DNA of 64,000 nucleotides from Candidatus Cloacimonadota bacterium (GTDB taxonomy: Bacteria > Cloacimonadota > Cloacimonadia > Cloacimonadales > Cloacimonadaceae): positions 1 to 64,000 of the forward strand of contig JAEWNJ010000115.1 in NCBI GenBank assembly GCA_023392795.1. Reading direction: 5' to 3'. The notes beneath the pieces are model-generated. The model was not told where the DNA came from and made no database searches. It was given only the letters and a program-made list of their open reading frames with translations. The translations under genes and the position numbers were made by a program. Of this stretch, positions 9,080 through 17,766 are shown in pieces (within the stretch, counting starts at the first letter, position 1; each line of letters opens with the position of its first letter).

Positions 9080-10162
9080 ATGTTTTTTTTACTCTTCAGG
9101 ATTATCGGTTACTGGTTCATGAAACTTCTGGGATTCCCCCGGATTCTGCCCATGAATTATACCGTAAGCCTTCTCTACACCTGCAATTCCAGATGTAGCA
9201 CCTGCCGCATCTGGAAGAAGAAAGCGAATAATCTCACAGTGGATGAATACCGTAAAATCTTCCGCAGTGTGGGACGCAGTCCTTACTGGATTACTTTCAG
9301 CGGCGGTGAACCCTTTCTGCGAAATGATATCGTAGATGTGGTCAGCGCCATTTATCAGGTGTCCCGTCCCCGCATCATCAATATCCCGACCAACGGCCTG
9401 CTGGTGAATACCATAGTGGAGAAAGTAACGGCGATAGCCAAGGCCTGTCCCCGCGCGCAGATCATCATCAATGTATCACTGGATGGCATTGAGGGACAAC
9501 ATGATGAGATCCGTAATGTGCCGGGAAACTACAAGAAAGCCCTCTCCACCTTCCAGAAACTGAAAGCTCTCAAGCTGCGCAATCTCTCCGTCGGAATCCA
9601 TACCGTGATTTCGCGTTTCAATGTGGAGAGTTTCTATTCCGTGGCCAACGAACTGATGCGTCTCAATCCGGATAGCTATATCACTGAGATCGCGGAGGAA
9701 CGGGTGGAACTGGATACCATTGGCCTGGATATCACTCCCAGTAAAGTAGCCTATAAATCCGCCATCGACTATCTGATCCATCGGATCAAGAATGGCAAGT
9801 ACCGCGGTATGAGCAAGATCACCATGGCCTTTCGCATCGAGTACTACAATCTGGTAAAAGCCATCATGCGTGATGAAAAGCAGATCATACCCTGCTACTC
9901 CGGCGTTGCCTCCTGTCAGATATCTCCCGATGGCGATATCTGGAGCTGCTGTGTGAAGGCAAAGTCCTTGGGAAATCTGCGGGACAAGCATTATCGCTTT
10001 GGCCGTATTTGGTGGGGCAAGAAGGCCCGCAAAGAGCGTAAAAGCATCCATCACAAGGAATGCTGGTGCCCCCTGGCAAACGCGTCCTACACCAACATGC
10101 TGATGGATATCCCCACACTGATGCGGGTAAGCTATCGCAGCTTTATCAAGTGGTGGAATTAG
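9080..10162 (+). CDS. radical SAM/SPASM-like protein
   Basis: This 360-residue protein starts with a short hydrophobic segment (residues 1-24). The radical-SAM motif CNSRCSTC follows (Cys35, Cys39, Cys42), then the SAM-binding FSGGEPFLRND. The C-terminal part has PCYSGVASCQISPDGDIWSC and further cysteines (KECWCPLA), which look like a SPASM/Twitch auxiliary-cluster region. Such COG0535 proteins often modify peptides, sugars or cofactors; the substrate here is not identifiable. AAGGAT precedes the ATG, and the gene begins nine bases after the glycosyltransferase, probably in the same operon. Confidence 0.87.
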   Translation: MFFLLFRIIGYWFMKLLGFPRILPMNYTVSLLYTCNSRCSTCRIWKKKANNLTVDEYRKIFRSVGRSPYWITFSGGEPFLRNDIVDVVSAIYQVSRPRIINIPTNGLLVNTIVEKVTAIAKACPRAQIIINVSLDGIEGQHDEIRNVPGNYKKALSTFQKLKALKLRNLSVGIHTVISRFNVESFYSVANELMRLNPDSYITEIAEERVELDTIGLDITPSKVAYKSAIDYLIHRIKNGKYRGMSKITMAFRIEYYNLVKAIMRDEKQIIPCYSGVASCQISPDGDIWSCCVKAKSLGNLRDKHYRFGRIWWGKKARKERKSIHHKECWCPLANASYTNMLMDIPTLMRVSYRSFIKWWN

Positions 10163-10164
10163 CT

Positions 10165-11574
10165 ATGATTGCTCTGAAAAGCAAGATGGATCGCAATCCG
10201 AACACTATGGTGGAGCAACAGCTCAGTCAGGACGGACGTTTTGGCTGGTTTTTGGCCGTCTGGCATCCGGAGACGGATCACGCTTTGCAAGAATTGACTG
10301 CGGAGATCCGCCTGGCCATCCGCAATTCTGAAGCCGCCAGCATCAGCAAAGGCGAAGTAGAAGCGTGGATGAAGAGTTTTATGGGCGATCTGCATTGGAA
10401 GATGCACGCTTTTCTGCGTAAAACTGACCTGCAAGAAAAGGGAATGTCCCTCTTTTTGGGGATCCTGTACGATCACGAGCTGTTCTTTGTTCAATATGGC
10501 AGGATCTTCTGCAGTCTGTCGGATGGTAAGAAGCTGAGGCATATCGGCAATCAGTATCAGCATCATCAGATGCAGACATTAAGTAAGCTCAATCTTCTCG
10601 GCTATGAAGACCGTGACATCAGCACGAAGGTGCAGCGGGTCTTTATCGGCGAAGGGCAACGATTCGTAGTGTTAAGCGGCAACCTCTGCGCCAAAGTGTA
10701 CGATACGCAGAGCGACTTGAATAGCCTGGATCATTATATCGAAAGCTTCAGCAATGCCGAAAATCCACTGTGGTTGATTCTGGAAGGTAAAAGCCGCCTC
10801 ATAAAACCCAAGCGTAAACGACCCTCCCGTCTGCAAGTAACATCCTTTATCATTCTGCTGATCACGCTTGGGGCAGTGGTCTATATGATGTTTGGCAATC
10901 GTTTTTTGGATCAGTTTTTTCACCGCATCCGCATGACCGTGAAGGGCAATAAAAGCCTGCGGCTGGAGCAGATCCCCAATACTCTTGCCATTGATAGCAA
11001 GGATTTTCTGAAGTATATGGAGCGCATCGTGAATCTCCCCGCGCGGGACATTGAGCTGCAGATCATCTGGAGCGCCAGCCTGCAATACAGCATCACCGGT
11101 GCACCAGTCTTCAGCCTGGATACGATATTCCTGACTGCGGATAACAATCTGATCGCCTTCGATAAAAAGAGTCGGAAACTGAAGTGGAAGAAATACTTCG
11201 ATGCGCCGATCAGCTCTGTTTTGTACATGGACAACGCCCTGATGGTATGCTTGCAGAGCGATTCCGCCAGCGCTTTCAGCGAAGATGGCACGCTGCTCTG
11301 GGAGGCGGATATGACCTGCCCCGCGCAGGCTTCCGTAAATCTCAATCCTCTTAGGATCAGCGGGGAAGATGATCCTCGCCTGGATCGTCCGATTCTGATG
11401 ATTCCCAGCCGGGAAGTGATCAGCATTGTAGATGCTGGCAGGGGAGAAAGCCTGTCTTCGATCACTTTTGTGGACGACATCGCGGCCATCTCAGCGTACG
11501 ACAATTTCGCCAATTGCTTTTATGCCATTGTGGATGACGCGCTGATCTGCATTCAACTGAAGATCGTAAACTAA
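10165..11574 (+). CDS. membrane protein with phosphatase-like N-domain and PQQ-like C-domain, function unknown
   Basis: This 469-residue protein has three parts. Residues 1-210 are soluble and faintly recall a degenerate PPM/PP2C phosphatase (SLFLGILYDHELFFVQYGR, then a late FVVLSGNLCAKV), though I cannot find the metal-binding Asp set. Residues 225-245 are one transmembrane helix after a basic stretch (KPKRKRPSR). Residues 330-469 carry beta-propeller-like strands of PQQ type (NNLIAFDKKSRKLKWKKYF and EDGTLLWEADM). The order suggests a cytoplasmic domain linked to a periplasmic sensor. The start ATG is two bases after the radical-SAM stop. The family assignment is tentative. Confidence 0.7.
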   Translation: MIALKSKMDRNPNTMVEQQLSQDGRFGWFLAVWHPETDHALQELTAEIRLAIRNSEAASISKGEVEAWMKSFMGDLHWKMHAFLRKTDLQEKGMSLFLGILYDHELFFVQYGRIFCSLSDGKKLRHIGNQYQHHQMQTLSKLNLLGYEDRDISTKVQRVFIGEGQRFVVLSGNLCAKVYDTQSDLNSLDHYIESFSNAENPLWLILEGKSRLIKPKRKRPSRLQVTSFIILLITLGAVVYMMFGNRFLDQFFHRIRMTVKGNKSLRLEQIPNTLAIDSKDFLKYMERIVNLPARDIELQIIWSASLQYSITGAPVFSLDTIFLTADNNLIAFDKKSRKLKWKKYFDAPISSVLYMDNALMVCLQSDSASAFSEDGTLLWEADMTCPAQASVNLNPLRISGEDDPRLDRPILMIPSREVISIVDAGRGESLSSITFVDDIAAISAYDNFANCFYAIVDDALICIQLKIVN

Positions 11575-11586
11575 AGGACCTCCGGC

Positions 11587-12249
11587 TTGAGACACGTGTT
11601 TATCATATCCCTGATCCTGATAGCTGCCTTGCTTCAGGCACAGGAAAGCACAGTGAAGACGGGATTTGCCCGTCTGCAATATGATGGGGGAGGGGATTGG
11701 TACAATGATCCGGAAGTCCTACCCAATCTGGCAAAGTATATCAATACCACTCTTGCTTCCGGGATGCCGATTGACCAAAGCGTTGTCCGGGCAGGCGATA
11801 GCAAACTCTACGATTTCCCCTTCGTCTATCTGACCGGACACGGTAACATTCGCTTCACTGAAGGCGAAGTGCAGAATCTGCGTCAGTGGATGCTCCGCGG
11901 GGGATTCCTCTATGCCGATGATGACTACGGCATGGATGAGAGCTTTCGCCGCGAAATAAAGCGCGTATTTCCTGAAAAGGAACTGGTGGAGCTGGATGCC
12001 AGCCATCCGCTTTATACTTCGTACTACGATTTCAGTGGCGGTATCCCCAAGATCCATCTGCATGACGAGAAACCCCCTCAGGCCTATGGCATCTTCGATG
12101 ACAACGGCCGGATGATGCTTTACTACACGTATGAAACCAATATCAGCGACGGTTGGGCTGATCCTGACACGCATAACGATCCCCCAGAGCTGCGGGATAC
12201 TGCTCTGCGATTTGGGCTAAACATAGTCCATTACATCATGACGAGGTAA
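11587..12249 (+). CDS. DUF4159 domain protein, exported
   Basis: This 220-residue protein starts at a TTG (11587) after AAAGGACC. The signal peptide MRHVFIISLILIAALLQA is followed by a DUF4159 core: FARLQYDGGGDWYNDPEVLP, LTGHGNIRFTEGE, RGGFLYADDDYG and the ending HYIMTR. DUF4159 has a glutamine-amidotransferase-like fold. It often accompanies MoxR/BatA/DUF4175 aerotolerance-type clusters in Bacteroidetes-like genomes. Here it lies alone between the PQQ-like membrane protein and lpxH, and a DUF4175-like protein sits far away at 53-56 kb. Function unknown. Confidence 0.85.
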   Translation: MRHVFIISLILIAALLQAQESTVKTGFARLQYDGGGDWYNDPEVLPNLAKYINTTLASGMPIDQSVVRAGDSKLYDFPFVYLTGHGNIRFTEGEVQNLRQWMLRGGFLYADDDYGMDESFRREIKRVFPEKELVELDASHPLYTSYYDFSGGIPKIHLHDEKPPQAYGIFDDNGRMMLYYTYETNISDGWADPDTHNDPPELRDTALRFGLNIVHYIMTR

Positions 12250-12250
12250 G

Positions 12251-13003
12251 ATGCGCGTCTGTGTGATCTCCGATTTGCATTACAAGTACACCGATCCTTG
12301 TCCTGAGGACAGGGAAAACAGCGCCCTGGTGCTTTCATTCCTGGCTGAGGCCAAGGGTAAGTACGACCTCATGATCCTCAATGGGGATATCTTCGATCTG
12401 TGGTTCGATTGGCGTTATGGGATCATCAAGCAGTATTTCCCCCTGCTGGTGAAGCTCTATGAATTGAAACAATCAGGCTGCCGCCTGGTGATGATCAGCG
12501 GAAACCATGATTTCTGGTTTGGCGACTTTTTGCCTGAATATCTGGGGATAGAGCTACATAGCGAGTTCTACGAGTTCCAGGCGGATGGCAAAAAAATCTA
12601 TGTATGTCATGGTGATACGCATACCGTGAACGACCTGCGTTATCAGATTTTCCGCAGGCTCATCCGCCTCAGGATCGTCAAAAGGATCTTCAGCATCTTG
12701 CATCCCGACCTGGCTTTGGGGCTGGGCTCATTACTCTCCCGGAGCAGCAGGGCTCGTAAGGATCCCCCTGATATGCGGGTGAGAAAGAATGCAGGCTTAC
12801 TGTCTTACGCAGGTAGTATCATCAGAAAGGGCCGTGCGGATTACGTGCTGATGGGGCACAGCCACAATCCCCTGGTCAAAGATATTGATGGTGGAGTATA
12901 TGCCAATTCCGGAGATTGGATTTCGCATCATTCATACATTGAAATCATCTCTGGCACATTAAACGTGAAACACTATTTTATAAATAAGGAGAATCAAGCA
13001 TGA
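12251..13003 (+). CDS. lpxH: UDP-2,3-diacylglucosamine diphosphatase-like metallophosphoesterase
   Basis: This 250-residue calcineurin-like phosphoesterase has the full metal motif series: ISDLHYKY, NGDIFDLWFDW, ISGNHDFWFG, VCHGDTH and MGHSHNP. The NGDIFDLW context and size match LpxH, which releases UMP from UDP-2,3-diacyl-glucosamine in lipid A synthesis at the inner membrane face. Other lipid A genes are not in the window, so a related phosphoesterase role remains possible. The start is one base after the DUF4159 stop. The stop overlaps the cyclophilin start (ATGA). Confidence 0.85.
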   Translation: MRVCVISDLHYKYTDPCPEDRENSALVLSFLAEAKGKYDLMILNGDIFDLWFDWRYGIIKQYFPLLVKLYELKQSGCRLVMISGNHDFWFGDFLPEYLGIELHSEFYEFQADGKKIYVCHGDTHTVNDLRYQIFRRLIRLRIVKRIFSILHPDLALGLGSLLSRSSRARKDPPDMRVRKNAGLLSYAGSIIRKGRADYVLMGHSHNPLVKDIDGGVYANSGDWISHHSYIEIISGTLNVKHYFINKENQA

Positions 13004-13857
13004 AAACAAAAGCTAACTACATAGCATTGATCCTGATCCCTGTGATCCTCATTTTGGGGCTCACCTACCTCTATACTCAAAACAGAACTCAGCTCACAAA
13101 TACCAAGGAGGAAACTGTGACAACTGACCCTGTGCAAAAAGTAAGAACCATTATCAATACCACTTATGGTGAGATCGAATTGGAGCTTTGGCCGGATTTA
13201 GCTCCCAAGACCGTGGCAAACTTCGTAAAACTCGGGAGCGAAGGATATTACACCAGTACCTATTTTCATCGCGTCATCCCGGATTTTATGATTCAGGGCG
13301 GTTGCCCCAACACTAAAGACGATAATCGGGGAAATGATGGTCAGGGCGGTCCCGGCTACATGTTTGAAGATGAAACCTATAGCGATGGGGCGGAAGTGAC
13401 CGGAAAGATCGGTAACCACGCCACTGCGGAACTAGTGTGGAATCAGGTAATCGTTCCTCATATGCAAAACAACCGAACTCCTAATGCCGATATCGCAGCC
13501 ATAGTGAAGCAGTGTCAGGAAGCTCGTCAGCTCAACCCCATGTTTGATAAAACAGTGGAATATTTTACCGCGCTTGCCGGCCATGAGGGAAAAGTCAGTA
13601 ACCGCACCCTCAAAGCTCACGTTCTCTACGGCAACATCGCCATGGCTAATAGCGGTCCCAACACCAATGGCAGCCAGTTCTTCATCGTTACCAAGAAGGA
13701 AGGCACCCCGTGGTTGGACGGCAAACACACTGTATTTGGCAAGGTGACCAAGGGGATGGATATAGTTCACAAGATCGAAGGCTTGCCTCGTGACCGTGCT
13801 GACAACCCCAATCCTGAAAATCAGGCATTCATCCTGGGAGTGTCTTTCCCCAAATAA
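13000..13857 (+). CDS. cyclophilin-type peptidyl-prolyl isomerase with a large internal insertion, membrane-anchored
   Basis: This 285-residue protein has an N-terminal membrane anchor or signal (residues 8-26). A cyclophilin domain starts near residue 49: TTYGEIELELWPDLAPKTVA, TYFHRVIPDFMIQGG (catalytic Arg91 region) and GPGYMFEDE. The fold normally continues within a few residues to the active-site strand, here GNIAMANSGPNTNGSQFF, but about 75 residues (131-208) are inserted between them. The insert is mostly helical-looking and charged. The core residues remain, so activity is plausible. It catalyses proline isomerisation of exported proteins. It is coupled by ATGA to lpxH. Confidence 0.9.
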   Translation: MKTKANYIALILIPVILILGLTYLYTQNRTQLTNTKEETVTTDPVQKVRTIINTTYGEIELELWPDLAPKTVANFVKLGSEGYYTSTYFHRVIPDFMIQGGCPNTKDDNRGNDGQGGPGYMFEDETYSDGAEVTGKIGNHATAELVWNQVIVPHMQNNRTPNADIAAIVKQCQEARQLNPMFDKTVEYFTALAGHEGKVSNRTLKAHVLYGNIAMANSGPNTNGSQFFIVTKKEGTPWLDGKHTVFGKVTKGMDIVHKIEGLPRDRADNPNPENQAFILGVSFPK

Positions 13858-13868
13858 AGGATACACAA

Positions 13869-14312
13869 ATGGCTAGAACCAACGAATCTGCTTTGCAACA
13901 AGAGATCCTGGCATGGATCAAACAAAACCAGTATGTATATCTTGCCACCAGTGACAAGAGACAGGCAAGAGTGCGCCCTGTGGTTTTGTTTACCATCGAG
14001 GATTCCTATTTCTTCGCCACCTTCAGTGGGGATGCCAAGGTTTCGCAGATTCAGGCCAATAAACTCGTAGAAGTATGCGTACCGCTTAGCGAAGATGGTC
14101 AAACTGGCTACATCCGGCTCAGCGGTATCGCCAGGATAGTATCAAACGCGGCGCTCAAGGCAGAGGCCTCTGAGCGCTGCTACTTTTTTGACGAATACTT
14201 TCATGGCTATGATGATCCGGATTACACACTGGTGGAGTTCGATCCTGACTACGCCGAGTACCTGCGCCCTGGCGAAACTTTCAGCCAAAGCTGCAATCTG
14301 AAACGCTACTGA
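13869..14312 (+). CDS. pyridoxamine 5'-phosphate oxidase-like flavin-binding protein
   Basis: This 147-residue split-barrel protein has the family pattern QYVYLATSDKRQARVRPVVL, then DSYFFATFSGDAKVSQIQ and RLSGIARIVSN. It belongs to the small PNPOx-like group that binds FMN or related cofactors (general stress protein or nitroimidazole-resistance type). The substrate is unknown. It starts after AAAGGATAC, eleven bases past the cyclophilin stop, so it is probably the same transcript. It lacks the extra C-terminal region of true PdxH. Confidence 0.8.
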   Translation: MARTNESALQQEILAWIKQNQYVYLATSDKRQARVRPVVLFTIEDSYFFATFSGDAKVSQIQANKLVEVCVPLSEDGQTGYIRLSGIARIVSNAALKAEASERCYFFDEYFHGYDDPDYTLVEFDPDYAEYLRPGETFSQSCNLKRY

Positions 14313-14341
14313 TCCAGCCTGAATCCGGCAAGGAAGACCTT

Positions 14342-14533
14342 ATGAAACGTGTGTTTGAATATCACGACGAGCACTTGGGCAAGAGCTACATCGTTATCGA
14401 CAAGATCAGGGAACTCAGGAAGACCCTTGGGGAACTGGTAATTACATTTGATAATGGCGAGAAGCGTGTGCTCTCGGTGGAAGATCCAAATGCTACCCTA
14501 AAAGCCCTGGTAGATGCCATCGAACAACTCTGA
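14342..14533 (+). CDS. small conserved-looking protein of unknown function
   Basis: This 63-residue open frame starts seven bases after AAGGAAGACC, a good ribosome site. It encodes a compact charged protein (MKRVFEYHDEHLGKSYIVID, then LVITFDNGEKRVLSVED). The alternating strand pattern suggests a small beta-rich domain. No family is recognised. It is the last gene before the bidirectional terminator at 14591-14613, in the same direction as its upstream neighbours. Confidence 0.6.
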   Translation: MKRVFEYHDEHLGKSYIVIDKIRELRKTLGELVITFDNGEKRVLSVEDPNATLKALVDAIEQL

Positions 14534-14590
14534 TCCAGATAGCCTGACCGCCATTCCGCTCTCCCAAAGGATATCTTGATACCTATAAAA

Positions 14591-14613
14591 AAAGCCATCC
14601 GTCGGATGGCTTT
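14591..14613. terminator. bidirectional intrinsic terminator
   Basis: AAAGCCATCC pairs with GGATGGCTTT around a 3-base loop, flanked by A-rich and T-rich sides on the two strands. It lies between the end of the plus-strand run (14533) and the end of the minus-strand carbamate kinase gene (14622), and can serve both. Confidence 0.8.
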
Positions 14614-14621
14614 ATGTATTA

Positions 14622-15569
14622 TCAGTGGACGATTCGCGTTCCCGTCTTACCCTCAAAGGCATCCACGATTCTATCGATCGAAGTGATCAATACCTCTGAA
14701 CCGCCTCTTTGCAGGAAGTCAATGGCAGCCAATATCTTGGGCCCCATACTCCCCGCGGGGAATTGTTTATCGTCATAATGTTTCTGCGCTTCGGTAACAG
14801 TCATCACATCCACATCCTGCTGGTTTTCCTTGCCGTAATTGATAGCTACTTTATCCACTCCTGTAAGGATCACAAAGAGATCGGCTTTGATGTTCAGTGC
14901 GAGCAGGGCACTGGCAAAATCCTTGTCGATCACGGCATCCACGCCTTCCAATTTGCCGCTGTCCTCTCTGTAAACAGGAATTCCGCCTCCACCAACCGCG
15001 ATCACCACTTCACCGCGATGTACCAGTTCATTGATGGTCTCCGCGGGAATAATCTCTTTGGGCATTGGTGATGGCACCACTCTGCGATAGCCTTTTCCGG
15101 AATCCTCTTTGAGGGTCCAGCCAAGGCTTATCTTCAATTCTTCGGCTTGCTCTGCGCTGTAATATGTAGAACCCACAAACTTCGTGGGGTTCTTCATGCT
15201 GGGATCGTTCTTATCCACTACTACTTGGGAAACAATGGTGATCACCTGTTTGGTAATGCCATGTTCCAGCAATTTGTTTTGCAGGCTTTGTTCGATCATG
15301 TACCCCATCGTGCCTTCTGTGGCAGCGTTTAAAACACCAAGGGGTAGAGCGGCCATGCCTTCTTTTTCACCGGCTTCCTGCTGACGCAGCAGATTGCCTA
15401 CCTGGGGGCCGTTTCCGTGAGTAATGCTAAGCTGATAACCACGGCTGATCAGCTCTACGATGCCGTCCAGAGAATCCCTCGTATTGGCAAATTGCTCTGT
15501 GATGGTCCCTTTTTGACCGGCTTTGATGATGGCATTTCCACCCAAAGCCAGAACTGCAGTCTTCTTCAT
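14622..15569 (-). CDS. arcC: carbamate kinase
   Basis: This 315-residue amino-acid-kinase-family enzyme interconverts carbamoyl phosphate + ADP with carbamate + ATP, the energy-yielding end of arginine or citrulline fermentation. Motifs: VLALGGNAIIKAGQKG at the N-terminus, ITHGNGPQVGNLLRQQEAGE, AVGGGGIPVYRED, AVIDKDFASALLA and GSMGPKILAAIDFL. AGAGGAT precedes the ATG. No ornithine carbamoyltransferase or arginine deiminase gene is in the window. The COG2403-type GTPase upstream on the same strand is the likely partner. Confidence 0.96.
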   Translation of the reverse strand: MKKTAVLALGGNAIIKAGQKGTITEQFANTRDSLDGIVELISRGYQLSITHGNGPQVGNLLRQQEAGEKEGMAALPLGVLNAATEGTMGYMIEQSLQNKLLEHGITKQVITIVSQVVVDKNDPSMKNPTKFVGSTYYSAEQAEELKISLGWTLKEDSGKGYRRVVPSPMPKEIIPAETINELVHRGEVVIAVGGGGIPVYREDSGKLEGVDAVIDKDFASALLALNIKADLFVILTGVDKVAINYGKENQQDVDVMTVTEAQKHYDDKQFPAGSMGPKILAAIDFLQRGGSEVLITSIDRIVDAFEGKTGTRIVH

Positions 15570-15603
15570 TCTATATCCTCTGATTTTCTCTATAAAGCTA
15601 AAG

Positions 15604-15625
15604 CCGGGGGTGGTGTCACCCCCGG
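15604..15625 (-). terminator. GC-rich hairpin downstream of the COG2403-type GTPase gene
   Basis: CCGGGGGTG pairs perfectly with CACCCCCGG around a 4-base loop. On the minus strand it is followed by CTTTAGCTTTAT, a weak U-rich tail. It could terminate the upstream GTPase gene partially or act as a processing or attenuation structure before carbamate kinase. Confidence 0.55.
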
Positions 15626-15652
15626 TATCTTATTGATAGCTATATGTTTAGT

Positions 15653-17038
15653 TTATTTCTTCTTGGGAGCTGCTTTCTTAGGAGCAGGCTTCTTGGGCTC
15701 GGCTTTCTTGGCAGCTTTCTTGGTGGCAAAGCCTTCTAATACTTCAGCGATGGTGGGGACGCCAATCTCTTGCAGTTCATACTGAACCTGGCAAGCGGGC
15801 TTCTTGATCTTCACGATGCGGCGAAGGTCGATAGGAGTGGCAATAACCACAGCGTCGCATTCGGTATCGTTGATGGTCTTTTCCAGGTCTTTGATCTGCT
15901 TGGCGCTGTAACCCATGGCGGGAAGAAGGATTCCGATATCCGGATACTTTCTGAAGGTATCGGCGATTTCGCCAACTGCCCATTCGCGGGGATCCACGAG
16001 GTCGTTGCAACCGTATTTCTCAGCGGCGACCACACCGGCTCCGAAGGTCATCTCACCGTGGGTGAGGGTAGGACCGTCTTCCACCACGAGCACATCTTTG
16101 CCAAAGATCAGTTCGGGCTTGTCCACAAAGAGCGGAGAAGCGGCTTCGATGATCTTGGCAGTGGGGTTGATGGCGCGGACATTGGCGCGCACTTCATTGA
16201 TGTCGTCGAGATCGGCGCTGTCGATCTTGTTGATCACGACTACGTCTGCCATGTAAACGTTAGTTTCGCCAGGATAGTAGGTGATTTCGTCGCCGGGGCG
16301 ATGAGGATCGACCACTACAATGCGAACCATTTCATCGGAGCAGTAGAAGGGAATATCGTTATTTCCGCCGTCCCAAATGATGACGTCGGCTTCTTTCTCG
16401 GCTTCGCGAACGATAGCTTCATAATCCACACCAGCATAAATCACGCTGCCCATGGCAATATGCGGCTCGTATTCTTCCATCTCTTCGATGGTGCATTTGT
16501 GTTTCTTGAGATCGGCAAGCTCGGCATACCGTTGCACTTTTTGAGCTACAAGGTCTCCATAAGGCATGGGGTGGCGGATGGAAACCACTTTCAGACCGCG
16601 GGCTTTGAGGGCTTTCACGACCGCACGGGTGGTCTGGGATTTGCCGCAACCGGTACGGGCAGCGCAAATGGTAACCAGGGGCTTGGTGGTCTTCACTGTG
16701 GTGTTATCGGCACCCATCAGCATGAAATCGGCGCCAGTGGCATTCACCAAAGCGGCTTTATGCATCACCACTTCGTAGGGAAGGTCACTGTAAGCCAGCA
16801 CCACGAGATCAACGTTGTTTTTCTTGATCAGGTTTTTCAGTTCGCTTTCGGGTTTGATCTCGATGCCCTTCGGATAGAGCTTTCCAGCCAGTGCGGCGGG
16901 GTATTTCTTGTCGTCAATACCAGGAATCTGCGTAGCGGTAAATGCTACTACTTCATAATCTTTGTTGTCGCGGAAGAAGACGTTGAAATTGTGGAAGTCA
17001 CGTCCTGCTGCGCCCATAATGATAACTTTACGTTTCAT
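15653..17038 (-). CDS. COG2403-type predicted GTPase (cyclic 2,3-diphosphoglycerate synthetase-like) with a Lys/Pro/Ala tail
   Basis: This 461-residue protein has an N-terminal Rossmann-like region (VIIMGAAGRDFHNFNVFFRD, residues 5-24). A P-loop AARTGCGKSQTTRAV (about 126-140), IIWDGGNNDIPFY and VVINKIDSADLDDI (NKxD-type specificity) complete the GTPase/kinase-like part. The COG2403 family often neighbours carbamate kinase or ornithine carbamoyltransferase in fermentative bacteria; its reaction is not firmly established. The last 22 residues are a repetitive AKKAEPKKPAPKKAAPKKK tail, which may bind nucleic acid or be a flexible appendage. AAAGGAG precedes the ATG. A good TATAAA lies about 30 bp upstream with a poor -35. 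Confidence 0.82.
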   Translation of the reverse strand: MKRKVIIMGAAGRDFHNFNVFFRDNKDYEVVAFTATQIPGIDDKKYPAALAGKLYPKGIEIKPESELKNLIKKNNVDLVVLAYSDLPYEVVMHKAALVNATGADFMLMGADNTTVKTTKPLVTICAARTGCGKSQTTRAVVKALKARGLKVVSIRHPMPYGDLVAQKVQRYAELADLKKHKCTIEEMEEYEPHIAMGSVIYAGVDYEAIVREAEKEADVIIWDGGNNDIPFYCSDEMVRIVVVDPHRPGDEITYYPGETNVYMADVVVINKIDSADLDDINEVRANVRAINPTAKIIEAASPLFVDKPELIFGKDVLVVEDGPTLTHGEMTFGAGVVAAEKYGCNDLVDPREWAVGEIADTFRKYPDIGILLPAMGYSAKQIKDLEKTINDTECDAVVIATPIDLRRIVKIKKPACQVQYELQEIGVPTIAEVLEGFATKKAAKKAEPKKPAPKKAAPKKK

Positions 17039-17253
17039 TGGGAATCTCCTTTATTTACTTTGATTTATATCATTTGTTTCAAGCTTTCAGATGGCAGTAT
17101 CCAGTCAAGTAAAATCTAATCCTGGTTGTGAACTACTCACCGGAAATCCTAGATCCCCAAACCCTAAAACTCTAAAACCATAAGACTCAACAATCCTCTG
17201 GCCATTCCCTCCAAATCCCCTATTCTATCTACATACGGCACCTGGAGGTTACC

Positions 17254-17649
17254 TTGAAGATCAGATCCTATGATAAAACCAAAGACGAGGCCCGGCTCAT
17301 GCAAATGCTGGAAGATGAAGGCGAAGATTGGTCTTGCTATTGGGCGGAATCTGTTTCTGCTAAATACCGGGAGGCTCTGGCCGCTTCCATCACCTATGTA
17401 GCCTATGATGGGCAGACCCTCTGCGGTTACTCCCGTTCTTTGGAAGACTGTGGATTTTATATATACGTCTGCGACCTTCTTGTAAAGCCCCAATACCGCG
17501 GGCAGGATCTCGGCCGCAAACTCATGGAAATCATCTATAGAGACCATCCCGATACCACTGTCTATGTAATGTCCGATGTCGATGGCTATTACTCCCGGCT
17601 GGGCTACCATCGCGAAGGCTCCGTCTATGAGGTAAGCAGATCAGATTGA
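17254..17649 (+). CDS. GNAT family N-acetyltransferase
   Basis: This 131-residue single-domain acetyltransferase starts at TTG 17254 behind TGGAGGT (17243-17249). The acetyl-CoA site is VCDLLVKPQYRGQDLGRKLM (the R/Q-x-x-G-x-G/A loop), and the C-terminal strand DVDGYYSRLGYHREGSVYEV fits the fold. The substrate is unknown. It is monocistronic, in the gap between the minus-strand GTPase gene and the repeat/intron region. The 215 bp before it contain no other gene. Confidence 0.85.
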   Translation: MKIRSYDKTKDEARLMQMLEDEGEDWSCYWAESVSAKYREALAASITYVAYDGQTLCGYSRSLEDCGFYIYVCDLLVKPQYRGQDLGRKLMEIIYRDHPDTTVYVMSDVDGYYSRLGYHREGSVYEVSRSD

Positions 17650-17766
17650 TAAGGTGCGGCGTTCGCTGAAGAGCCCGCAGGGGACATTTCACAAAAAGGC
17701 TCTCTTCCAACTCGAGTGGGTAATAATGTGTTTAGTTTGAAATGACATAGTCCATGCCCGGCCGTT

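Noticed and set aside
15770..17119. 449-codon open frame on the plus strand
   Set aside because: It lies fully antisense to the COG2403-type GTPase gene, whose P-loop and NKxD motifs are clear. The antisense protein is His/Gly/Phe-rich with no recognisable domain, an effect of codon bias.
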